Positions 1 through 9,409 of a DNA stretch of 28,994 nucleotides are shown in pieces. Made by a program: the position numbers and the translations under genes. The notes below the pieces were generated by a model that ran no database searches, was not told the DNA's origin, and saw nothing but the letters and a program-made list of their open reading frames with translations. The DNA comes from Irineochytrium annulatum (taxonomy: Eukaryota; Chytridiomycota; Chytridiomycetes; Chytridiales; Chytridiaceae). Each line of letters opens with the position of its first letter. Position 1 is the first letter of the stretch. The stretch spans positions 1 through 28,994 of the forward strand of contig JADGJL010000248.1 of the NCBI GenBank assembly GCA_027600665.1. Reading direction: 5' to 3'.

Positions 1-1008
1 CTCCCCCCCGTCCTCCTCCGCCTCCTCCCGAAGAGTCTCAGTAGAAGAAACAGGCGACGCCTCATCCTCCTGCTCGCCTCCGTCAATCGTGAAGTGCACT
101 GCGCTGTCCCGCTTGCGGTGCAAGCTCCGCCGTCTGCTCTCATCGGTATCCTTGCGATCTGGGTCCTCCCCATCCATCATCGTAATCTCCACATTGACCT
201 CGCAAGCTCCCCGCTTCATCTCCATTGTGACCTCCCCCTCGTCCAGCCCACCCCTCGCCCTCCATCGCGCCATGCACGCGCAGCACGTCAACCCCCAGCT
301 CCTCACGGGCCCACAGCCCTTCTGACCCCTCCTACCCCTACATCCCGCGCACGACACCTCCGGTCCCATTAGCGGATCCGCGGGCACGGAGGGCAAAACG
401 GCCCGCCCGCCGCTGCCGAAGAGCCGCCGCACCCTCACGAGCTCGGCCTCGAGCTCCCGGCACCTCGCCGCGCTCGCCCGTAGCGCGTTCTCGGCCTCGA
501 CGGCCCGCCGCTCGGTCGAGGCCACGCACTTCTCCGCGAGCCGAACATCACGCCGCAGCCGTTCAACCTCGGCCCTAAGTGTGCGTGCTTCCCTCGCGCC
601 GGCCTTTGTCGGTTCTTGTTGCTGCTGTTGCTGCTGCTGCTGCATGGACTGGATGAGTGTGCCGATCGTGGCGGCGAGGTCCGCGCGATCGGGCTGCCTC
701 CCAGTCGAGATCTGCGATAGCCGCGGCCTGGCGGGCGAAATGACGGTTGACGATGAAGAGGGCGAGTGGGATCTGAGGAGGCGCATGGTGGCATTCGGGT
801 TGACGGGAGAGGTCGGTGATGGGATGGAGCCTCGCCTTGAAGAGATGAACAGGCGGCGGAAGGTCGGAGGCGCCTGGCGCGAGGGCGAGGACAGGGACAG
901 AGACCCAGGGGAGGTTGCGTCGTCGTCGGTTGTGGAGCCATCCTGGCAGGCGATTATGGCGTCGACGTTCTCAGCTGTCGCCATCCCATTCCAAGTTTTG
1001 GTATTCAT
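1..1008 (-). CDS. Unknown coiled-coil protein with Q-run and Cys cluster (3' end off the window)
   Basis: I do not recognise this protein. An uninterrupted minus-strand reading frame runs from an ATG at 1008 to the window edge without a stop: 336 residues, carboxyl end missing. In order it shows a Ser/Pro-rich, probably disordered N-terminus (about 25-105), a run of nine glutamines (about 123-131), a strongly charged heptad-like coiled coil rich in Arg/Glu/Ala (about 137-195), then a compact cysteine cluster (C220, C223, C232, C242, C243, C245) that could bind zinc, and an acidic tail. The frame is chosen over the overlapping frames because it is the only one that gives a continuous coiled coil and stays open to the edge. 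It lies in tandem downstream of the arrestin-like gene (467 bp between stop and start). A cytoskeletal or scaffold role would be a guess; no enzyme motif is visible. Confidence 0.65.
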   Translation of the reverse strand, partial: MNTKTWNGMATAENVDAIIACQDGSTTDDDATSPGSLSLSSPSRQAPPTFRRLFISSRRGSIPSPTSPVNPNATMRLLRSHSPSSSSTVISPARPRLSQISTGRQPDRADLAATIGTLIQSMQQQQQQQQQEPTKAGAREARTLRAEVERLRRDVRLAEKCVASTERRAVEAENALRASAARCRELEAELVRVRRLFGSGGRAVLPSVPADPLMGPEVSCAGCRGRRGQKGCGPVRSWGLTCCACMARWRARGGLDEGEVTMEMKRGACEVNVEITMMDGEDPDRKDTDESRRRSLHRKRDSAVHFTIDGGEQEDEASPVSSTETLREEAEEDGGE

Positions 1009-1474
1009 CAGGCTAGACTCTCCACAACCATACCTTGGAAGTGGAGTGCCTTCATCGTCGTGTATTATTGTCTAGCAGTGGGTTGTTCCTACCAGCTTCG
1101 TCAATAAACAATTATTCGTCGCTCCATATAAAATTACGACCTTGGGAAGACACAGTTACAACTTCATGACAACTAGCATATTTACCTCGTTCCACTTCAT
1201 GCAATCATCCATACTGCTCACAACATAAAAGAGACCGTAGAGTAATAGAGTATGGGTAACCTCTTTCTTTATTATATCGATAATGATAACTGGCCCAACT
1301 TCAGCCCAAAACGTCAGTCACTATGCTAATATGATCGCATGATCTAACTTTCAATTCTACACCAACACGCGGAAAGGGGGTAAGAGGAGCGGAGACAAGC
1401 AGTTTGCCGAGAAAGAGAAAGTAAGAAAGGATAAAAAAAGGAATCATAGTCCAGCGGAAGTAGTAGAACCATGC
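1009..1474. other. Intergenic: 3' flank of arrestin-like gene and promoter of the left-edge gene
   Basis: This 466-bp gap separates two minus-strand genes. It is AT-richer than the flanking exons. On the minus strand an AATAAA hexamer lies at 1273-1268, about 200 nt after the arrestin-like stop, and is the best candidate for its poly(A) signal. No convincing reading frame is present; short frames here lack codon structure. Confidence 0.5.
1268..1273 (-). terminator. Candidate poly(A) signal AATAAA of the arrestin-SH3 gene
   Basis: The plus strand reads tttatt, so the minus-strand transcript carries AAUAAA about 200 nt downstream of the arrestin-SH3 stop codon, in an AT-rich context. This is a motif match only; the cleavage site is not known. 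Confidence 0.3.
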
Positions 1475-4217
1475 TCAAATCGACTCGACGTTCTGCAACG
1501 GGAAGGTGCCCTCGCGGCCCGTCGTCATGTTCAAGCCCGACGCCCACCCGTCACCAAAAACCTTTCTGTAGCAACACAGTATCAGCCTTAATGCATCTGC
1601 GAGACACGTGAACATAACACTTACTTAATAACGACAACCTGCCCAACTCGGAGATCCACCTCGTCCCCCATCTGTGGCATATAATCCCCGATGACCCTGT
1701 ACCGCTTCGGGTCCTTTAAGCTCGGCCTCTTGCCCGGGGACGTCGACCCTATCCCCAGCACGCTCGCCGGGCTTGTTGGTGAAATAGGCACATCGCCTCC
1801 CTGGGAGCCCGGGAACGGCGGCTGCTGCGCGCTCGTCGGAGAGCCCGTCATCTCGTTCAGGCTGTTAAGGAGGGCGTCCATCTTGTCGAGGGCGGTAACG
1901 CCGCGAGGGGCCTCGGTGGCGCCGACGGGTGCGAGGCGGGTAAGCTTTTAATGAGAAGGAAGGTTAGACGTTGAAGTGCAAACGGGGGGGTGGAAATTTA
2001 CACACCAGAGACTGGAGCTTTTGCTCCGAGCCGCTCCGGTTCACCGGCCGGAACGACGGCGACCGCGTCGGGTCGTACGGCTGCACGGCGTTCTTTGACA
2101 AGTTCTCCAGCTGCATCAATCGATCATCCGTGAGTCGTGGCTTGCAAGGGAAGGAGGAAGCAACACCCACCATGGTGTCGACGTTCACCTCCGGCATGTC
2201 CACGGCCTCGTTGCTCCCGCTTTTGGCGCTCAACGCCGGGCTCGGCAGGACACCCCACTCGTCCTTGCTCGGCCTCCTCAGCGCCGGGCTCGGTAGCACC
2301 CCCCACTCATCCTTGCTCGGCCTTCGCCCGCCCATGCTCTCCTTGCTCGGCTTTCTCCGCTGCTCGCCATACCCGCCCGCCGGAATGCCGTCCCGTATCG
2401 CGCGCGGCGACCGCGGCGGTATCCCCGCCGCGCTCGTCGCCGACCGCCGCATCCCTACGCCTTCCTGCTGTGGCTGCTGCGGGGACATCTGGAGCGAAGA
2501 CGTCTGCTGCTGGGACATCTGCGGCGGTGGAATGCGGTTGAGGGGTTGCTGCTGTGGCTGCTGCTGCACTCCTCGCGGCTGCCTCTCGCTCATCGACCTC
2601 GACACCATGGCTTGCTGCTGCTCCCGCTGCTGCACCTGCTGCTCCCGCCGCGTCATCTGCTCGTTCTGCTGCAGCATGGCAGCGAACATATTCATCTGCT
2701 GCTGGTAGAACTGGAGGAGTTGCTGCTGCTGCGGGTTGTAAACTCCTTGCTGCTGCTGCTGCTGGATCTGCTGGATCTGCGCCACCTGCTGGTTGTATTG
2801 GTGCTGGAGGTGCTGCTGGTTTTGCTGGTTCGCAGCATGCTGTTGTTGGTGGTAGCCGCCGCCGCCGCCGACGCCGATGTCCGACTGCGCGTAGGAGTAC
2901 CCGCCGCCAACATCGGAGCCGGCGTACTGATTTGCGGGCTGAGAAGAAACGTAGCCGACTTCCGATTGTGCGTACGGGATCGGCTGCGGCTGCGGCGGCT
3001 GCGGGGGAGGGTGTTGTGGCGGCTGTTGGACAGGATGCAGGGCGGGCGAACCAGTAAGGGAGTTCGGGGTAGGATATTGTGTGGGCGGGGAGGGCTGTGA
3101 GTTGGACTTAGAGGAGCCTTCCGACCGATTCGGGTCGTGGAGCATGGGGACGACGACGACGGGGACTTCGACGGCGACGTTGGGCACCTCCGACGTGTCG
3201 AGGACGATCTCGAACCTGTTCCCATAAGCGAAGAAGGTTAGATGTAGGATGAGCAACGTGCAGATTGATAGCTTACCGGAAGAAGGTCTTAATAGAGATG
3301 AGAGGGCTCTCACATGACGCCTTTGCGATCGAGGGGTCGACGAGGAGAGAGAACCTCCGCGACCACGGCTGTGACCCGGGCGGAATTGGAACGCCGACAC
3401 TCTCGGCGGCCTCGGATAGCGGCCTCGGGAACTTGACCTGGCTCGCGCGTTCGGACCCGGTGTACTCGATTACGGACCTCAGCGACGCGTTGACGAGCCG
3501 AATAGACGCGCCGTCAGGCGTGGACGTGATGGCGACGTCTGCGGTTAGGCACTCCCCGGGTTGAAGCGTCCGTGTTGGCACATTGATTGTGTAGGAGCAT
3601 TTCTCACTTGAAAACGGAGCGTTGTGAGAAAGCGGGGAGGCGGTGGAGAGAAGGCGTTGGCGGGCGGACTCCGGCATGCGGATATACAGTGGGACTTCGA
3701 CCTCACGATGGGCCTTCAAGAGCTTCATGCCATCTTGGTACGCGAGCGTCGCCTTGAAGTAGTAGCTAATCGAGCCGGCGCGGTCCTCGTAGGAGGACGG
3801 CAGGCCAGACTTCGGAAGGTCGATCTTGAACGGGAGGGTGATGACGCCGAACTGCCATGCAAATCCTTGTTAGTACGAAACAGTGGTGGCAGTATGGCAT
3901 TAAACTGCAATGTTAACCTCGTTCGGCTGCAAAGCTTCCTTCTTATCCCTCACTACCTCCACCATCTGCAAGAACCGCTTTGCGACCCTCGCGGGCGCCT
4001 TGTCATGCGCCTCCATCGGCTTGCTGCCCGTCCATTTCGTTTCGGTGATGCCGCGCAGTTCGACGACGACCTTAGCGTCCTTCAGGACCTTCGAGGCCTT
4101 CAGCTGAATGGCGGCGTTAACGGTTGAGGCGACGCCCCAGCCGCCCTCTGCCACAATCTTTCCGTTCTCGAGGTTGGCGCCGAGGCCAACTACATCAAAC
4201 TGGGCAACGTATGCCAT
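1475..4217 (-). CDS. Arrestin-fold (alpha-arrestin-like) adaptor with C-terminal SH3 domain
   Basis: Five exons (4217-3918, 3851-3277, 3215-2006, 1944-1625, 1565-1475) join in phase to 831 residues. Residues 1-100 form an arrestin N-like sandwich beginning MAYVAQFDVV, and about 101-305 an arrestin C-like domain (PFKIDLP, SYYFKATL, then a long beta domain ending FEIVLDTSEVPNV). A disordered linker follows (about 330-770) with a dense Gln region, Pro runs and two tandem copies of a 16-residue unit containing RRPSKDEWGVLPSPAL. The last 57 residues (about 775-831) read as an SH3 domain: GDY in place of ALYDY, DEVDL, a DGW motif, GREGTFP and a final NVE. Fungal alpha-arrestins usually recruit Rsp5/Nedd4 ligases through PPxY or LPxY motifs; I see none here, so the SH3 may provide the partner contact instead. 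It probably acts at the plasma membrane or endosomes in cargo sorting. The fold assignments are firmer than the function. Intron 2 carries a CTAAC branch-like site. Confidence 0.85.
2231..2326. repeat. Two tandem 48-bp units inside the arrestin-SH3 gene
   Basis: Positions 2231-2278 and 2279-2326 are near-identical 48-bp copies. On the minus strand each encodes a 16-residue unit with the core PSKDEWGVLPSPAL, and a shorter related PSKES stretch lies just N-terminal. The copies differ at several bases that are mostly synonymous, so the peptide repeat is conserved. RxPS-type serines in each copy could be phosphorylation sites. Confidence 0.85.
2545..2860. repeat. Gln-codon-rich low-complexity tract
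   Basis: CTG/TTG-rich triplet repeats on the plus strand encode, on the minus strand, the Q-rich linker of the arrestin-SH3 protein, with runs of up to six glutamines interspersed with Met, Asn and His. Mixed CAG/CAA codons argue against a recent pure-triplet expansion. Confidence 0.75.
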
Positions 4218-5551
4218 AGCTGGTCGCGATGTAGGAGTTCAGAGACAGTGGAGCGGTGCCGGCGTCGTCACGGACGTCGTTATCGCAGGGGATCCTCTGA
4301 TGGAGATGGTCGATGGCGCGACCGTTGCAAATAATACTGACACACGCGTCGAGTCTTTTTTGCGACTTCGGATTTTGTTCCTCTGCTTCAACAACAACAC
4401 CCTTACCCTTCCAGCACCAAGGGAGGCAACGACAGCGACAGCGACAGCCGCCGACGTCGTGGCCGCGAGACCATCCGGCGCCGGCCCGGTATCGCGTCGC
4501 GCCGACGCGCCATCGCTCCCACGCTCTCCGCCACCAGCCGCCGGGTGGCTTGACATGGGATCGCACGCGGTGAGACCAACCTGAAACGGGCTTCTCTCTG
4601 TTTCCCCCTCATCGTCAGATCAATGGGACAGCACAGATGCACGGCTACACCGATATGCACGCACATTGGGTTGGGTTGCCGGCTTTCGGATAATGCAGCT
4701 TACACGTGCTGCCTGTGCATTGCTCTGAAAATAAGAGGGCAGTATATGCATGTCCAAAGGCAAGGAACTAAGATACGGAAGTAAATAGAGCAAATTTATA
4801 CCTTGACGCGTATTCATCAAAATGGCGACGCTCACAAGAACATGAAGGCGATCATGTTCGGGTATCCGGACCGGGTACGTCGCCGTCAGCCCGCAGTGCG
4901 TGATCAATCGACCGTTTCGCTCTACTGTTAGTCGAAGTGCACCGTTAGAAAAAGACAGTTCTCGTCGTGCGTCCACGGTCCATTTACATAATAGCAGTCA
5001 CCAGTAACGTTGAAGTAAATAATTTCGTTAGATGCGCCAGATGGAGAGCCGATGCTGGCAACGAAGTAATGATGGCACCGTCCATTTGGGCACAGTGTAA
5101 ACAGACCCGCTCCCGCGCGCGACAATAGAGGGACGGCCCGCGCGAGGCTCTTTCGACCAGGCGTTTGTTGCGCTAACCTGAGGGTATGAGGGTAGGGGCA
5201 TAATCTGCGAAGATTGCCACATGTCGTCAAAAATTTCCTTGATGATTGACCATGGCGTGCCTGAACCGCCAACCAAGCAAGGCTCAAAAAGTGGCGGCCC
5301 AATCTTGCGGTCGACGCGCGAGGATCCTGCTGCCGACGCGACGACGCCGCTGCCACAGTCCCGGCCGCCAAGGTGCGACGCGGAATCGGGCTGGTATCGA
5401 AATCCTGACAACGCCGCCACCGCCAAGGTGGCGAGATTTGGACCATACCGAGAAGGCATTTGAACGCGATGATATATTTCAATGACACAGTGAACTGTTT
5501 CTATGTACAAACAATCTCCTTTTGGCGCGAGCTTCAACAACATTGCTGACA
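4218..5551. other. Divergent 1.3-kb gap between arrestin-SH3 and 7TM genes
   Basis: This region holds the promoters and 5' leaders of two divergently transcribed genes. Overlapping minus-strand reading frames exist: 5564-5028 (178 codons) and, shifted, 5488-4928, whose end reads like protein (a Cys/Tyr-rich stretch with GDCYYVNGPW). I could not join them with convincing splice sites, and the 5564 start would overlap the first codons of the 7TM gene. I therefore leave them unannotated; a small or decayed gene cannot be excluded. Confidence 0.4.
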
Positions 5552-6962
5552 ATGACTTATCCAACCGCCCAGGCTCAAATGCTGGATTGCAGCGATCGCT
5601 TGCCCTACATTGGCGGCTTCACCCAGGCCCTTGCGTGGATCTGCTGGCTGTCCACGCTGCTCGGAACTGTTGCTGTAACTCTGAGCGCGTACCTCCGTGC
5701 AAGGACGCGGTCGGCGGCCGCTGGCGGTGGCGGCGCGGCAGGAGTGTGCTGGATCTTTACCCGATTCGAGGCATTCATTGGCCTGCTGCTGTTTAACAGC
5801 GTCATGACCGCGATATCGCTGACGCTATCGGCCTACGTAAACATTACGTCCTTCTTGTACTTGTGAGTGTTGACGGATAGTTCGACGGGGTTTGGCTGAC
5901 TTGCACATTAGTTCTATACTGGGCGTCCGAACAGTCGCGTTTATGTTGGCCATAATTATTTATTTGGACCTGGTAAGGATTTATGCCAGATATTTTTTTT
6001 GTCATCACGTCGGCACTAAACGTCACATCATTCCACCCGCAGTTCCTACACGCCAACTCCCACCAGTCCCCAGCCCTCGACCGCCTCCGCCTTTGGCTCC
6101 GGCTCGCCGTTGTACCGTTGCTCGTCATCGCCGGGATGCTTATGTATCAAGGCTACATCTCAGACTACGCGCACTACCACGCGAGTGAATCCGCGGAAGC
6201 GTACTTTAACTTCATCATCGAAATAAACGCTGGGTTGTGGATCGTCGTCATGCTCTCGGTCGATATCGTTTTAATACTTGCGCGACGGAGTCTCTCGGCA
6301 AGCCTCGACACCATCACGGCAACCGACAAGGTGTTAAAGAGAACGCCTTCGTCGTTTAGGCGGCTACCGAGAATCATGGTCACGTCCATGGTCGAGGCCG
6401 TGTCGATACAAGTGATGCAGAACAATGACGAGTCAAAGACGATGCTGCTGGCGGCGCCGGAAGCCCGGCAGGCGGTGATTCCATTGGACCCACCTTTAAA
6501 ACCACCACCATCACCCCGGCCGGGGCCAAGTCGAGGCGGCAATCAGCGGTCTCGTCTTTCGCACTTGGGGGCGCAGCTAAACCAAAACCACGCCCAGCAA
6601 AATCAAGCGCGGGCCGCGCAACAGACGCAGCTGATTGCGTCGCTGCGGGGTGCTGTGATGACGTTGAGGTGGATGGGCTTCGGGCTGTCTGCCTTCCTCA
6701 TCTACTTCTGCCTTGACCAGGCTTTCTGCGCCGTGTTTGGGCAGCCACCGGAAATATACTTCTTCAATCTGTTCTGGATGGCGTAAGTTTTCGTTAGGCT
6801 GCCAACTTACCCACTGGAGAAATTGACTATCCTGCCAGGCTGCCTTCGATCATTGCTATATTCATATTTTGCTCGATAATCCAACGGACGGTTGCGCGGC
6901 TAATCTTAACAGCGAGGGAGGCCGCAGCCGATGCCAACGAGGAGGGGCGGGACATTTGCTGA
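5552..6962 (+). CDS. Seven-transmembrane protein, GPCR-like topology, unassigned family
   Basis: Four exons (5552-5862, 5912-5972, 6043-6782, 6839-6962) give 411 residues. Hydrophobic segments lie at about 23-48, 72-95, 103-124, 143-163, 178-204, 332-355 and 363-390: seven in all, with a short N-terminus, a long polar loop (about 205-330) between the fifth and sixth, and a short charged C-tail. That loop is rich in Pro, Arg, Gln and Ser and has a QNQNHAQQNQ-like patch. With the N-terminus outside, the long loop would be cytoplasmic, as intracellular loop 3 is in many G-protein-coupled receptors. I see no DRY, NPxxY or other family motif, so GPCR is a topological analogy only; a transporter or other polytopic protein is possible. 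The ATG at 5552 was chosen as the first in frame; an upstream in-frame extension lacks an ATG. It converges on the PH-FYVE gene (165 bp between stops). Confidence 0.75.
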
Positions 6963-7127
6963 AAAGTCGATCACCCTTAAACCAGAACAAAATATTTTGC
7001 AGCTAATTTGGGTATGTATTCTGCCACGCGCGTCGTTGGCAAATCCATTATAAATATACGAATGATACATAATTGCATGATAAAAGAATGAAGTATAGGT
7101 ATAGAAAGGTACATATAGGAACGCAAG

Positions 7128-8699
7128 TTACTCTTCTGCCTTATATGATTCCTCCCAATTTTCGTGATGGCAATCCGAGCATACGCGAACTTGGTTTTGA
7201 GATGCCGGAGACGACAGAAATGAATCGCCGACCGTGCGGATAAAGAATGCCGTCTCGACAAAGCGCGAGCATGTAAAGCAAATAACACGTCCACAATGCC
7301 TGGATGTGCCCTTAACCACGGGCGGGAGGTTTGAAATAATCACGTACCTGCAATGGTGCTTCCGAGTAAAGAACGTAAACCGGTTCGAGCATACCATACA
7401 TGAGGTAGCCTACGTCGTCAATACATGAACAATGTAACACCGCAATACCTCCGCATCCGGTATCCACTTCGCAGACAGCGCCGACAGATTACTTCCACGA
7501 GAAGATACGCTCCAAGCGCGCCCCATCCCCATGTCTCCAAAATAACCATCCATGTCCGATATGGCCGGCGAGCTCCTCGTACTCAGCGCGTCCAGCATCG
7601 CGTCCCCACCTCCTCGCATAGACCCAAAATCCCGTCCGTGGAACAGACCGCCGTCCATCACGTTCGCGGACGACGACGAATATCGCTTCCGTGCCTTCTT
7701 GATATCTTGCAGTCGCCGGCTGTGATGAGACTCCACCGCTAGGTTCGTCCGCGCGACCCAGGCGTCCCGCAGGGCCGGGGATTCGAAGCGGAGGAAGACG
7801 AGCTCATCTTCTGAAAAAACTTTGGCGTACATGTCTGCCAAAACTTATGTCAGCAAAGTCTGATTTAAATCAGCGTCGTTTTGTTTAACCTCCAACTGAA
7901 AGCACTTGCGCATCGTCAAATGACAACTGTGTGACGGACCTATGCTCGTATCGTTTCAGAAGCAGCATGTCGCTCAGTAGTATAACCTGATAAATTAGCT
8001 TTTAAGGCACTAGAGATCAATTGCTTTACCTGACATGGCGTGAGGTTCTCCTTCTGATCCTTCGCGGGTGGCGCCTTGTCAATCTCCAGCAATGAGTTAG
8101 CGCATAAAAACAGCCGCCGCTTCGCCAGCAGAGGCTAGCCAAGGACTAAGTTTAGTACCCTGTCGGTTTAACGAAAACCGCCCACCTTCCGCAGCAGATG
8201 TATCTCGACATTAACCAACCGATGAAGGTTCCTGAACGAGTTCGTCACCCGCCGCCGCCCATTCGCCTGCCCAGCCGCCGCCTCCACCTCATTGAGTGAG
8301 CACGGCAGTGACACGCGATTCAGATACGGCGACCCCCGCGGCCCAGTCCTGCTAACGGCCGGGAATGCGCTCTCATCGCTCATGTGCGCGGACCCCGCAC
8401 TCAGCGAGTCCAATGACGGGCGATGATGACCCCGCGAGACCGACCGGCTGATAAGGTTGGGGATGGCGGCCATGGCTCCGAAGCCCCGCAAACCCAGGGA
8501 CACGGCGGCGACGGTCTCAGTCGAGATGGTCGGCGAGGCTGCATGCGTCTTTGAAGGGCTGAGCGGCTAACGGGCCAACGGGGTCAGCATCGGCCAGCCA
8601 GCGATGGTCTCTTACCGCGACGTCGATGTAGGCCCGGTCGGGCCTGAGGATGGCATGCTGGGGAATTGGATTGGAGATGGGACCTCGTCCGCCGCTCAT
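7128..8699 (-). CDS. PH and FYVE domain protein (PI3P-binding endosomal adaptor)
   Basis: Seven exons (8699-8616, 8566-8186, 8134-8030, 7986-7890, 7834-7449, 7409-7348, 7299-7128) give 428 residues. A Ser-rich N-terminus leads into a PH-like domain (about 135-250: KRRLFLCANSLLEI, VILLSDMLLLKRYEHRS, then a terminal helix LRDAWVARTN). A linker follows, then a canonical FYVE finger at about 345-418. All signature parts are visible: WIPD at 346-349, RKHHCRHCGR at 367-376, RVC at 410-412, and the eight zinc cysteines C355, C358, C371, C374, C379, C382, C412, C415. FYVE fingers bind phosphatidylinositol 3-phosphate on early endosomes. PH followed by FYVE recalls Phafin/PLEKHF or the C-terminal half of FGD proteins, but no RhoGEF (DH) domain is present. 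The last two introns interrupt the FYVE coding sequence; one is only 39 nt (7448-7410). Confidence 0.88.
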
Positions 8700-9409
8700 G
8701 GTTGGAATGATGATGTGAATCTGCGCCGGATTTCCTCCCTGCCCACAACGCGCCTCGCTCGCCCTTGAACAATATCTTCAATCAGGCGGCCCTTTCTTCG
8801 CCCCTGCCACCATCCGTCGAGTCCTCGAGCCGTCGGGAGGACGGTCTTCATCTTACATCTGCCGTGCGGAATATTTCTCTCTCAACGCGTGTCGCTCTCC
8901 GGTATTGCGTTCATCGTTGTCGGGTTTTCCTTCGGCGACGGCTTTACTGGGCATACCCACGCGTCTAGGGCGTTCGGAGCACAGTTTATTCGCGTAGGAG
9001 GTTTGTTTCCAGCTGGCCGTCGCGTAAACACGTGAACCAACTGACCTTGGCCGCTACCAGCGTGTTTCCGTTCGGCTTGCGATAATTATTACAAACGACT
9101 CAACGCAAGAAAGACAGAGCACGGAGCGCACTTGTTCTCGTTCTGCGTTTCTTCTCGTCGTTTCTCCGTTCTCTGTTTCCTGTATCTCGTCTAGATAGCT
9201 GCATAGATACCAATCGTAGTTCTGTACCTTGTCAGCAATACTCTGTGCTTCTATCTATACCACGTCCGTTTCCGTCAAGATTGAGCGCCGCGCCATTTTT
9301 CGAGAGGTTGAGGAAAGGACACGAGACAACCACCGACCAGCTTACAGGTATCGATGGGTTCGTTTAGACGTCTATGAGCTGACGTGTTTTAATCTGCTGC
9401 AACACCAGA
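8700..9409. other. Divergent promoter region between PH-FYVE and kinase genes
   Basis: About 710 bp separates the two divergent start codons. The right half (about 9110-9250) is rich in pyrimidine and TCTCGTTCT/TTCTCGTCG-like stretches and probably holds the kinase promoter and 5' leader. Short frames here (for example 9229-9552) run out of frame through the kinase exon and look like chance. Confidence 0.45.

Noticed and set aside
338..941. Minus-strand frames at 338-529 and 435-941 as separate genes
   Set aside because: They are shifted shadows of the single open frame from 1008 that carries the coiled coil.
2546..3100. Long plus-strand frames rich in Leu or Ala opposite the Q-rich linker
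   Set aside because: They are the antisense of CAG/CAA repeats in the arrestin-SH3 exon.
4195..4666. Several overlapping frames on both strands upstream of the arrestin start
   Set aside because: They overlap each other, have Ala/Arg/Pro-rich composition from GC-rich DNA, and lie in the likely 5' leader.
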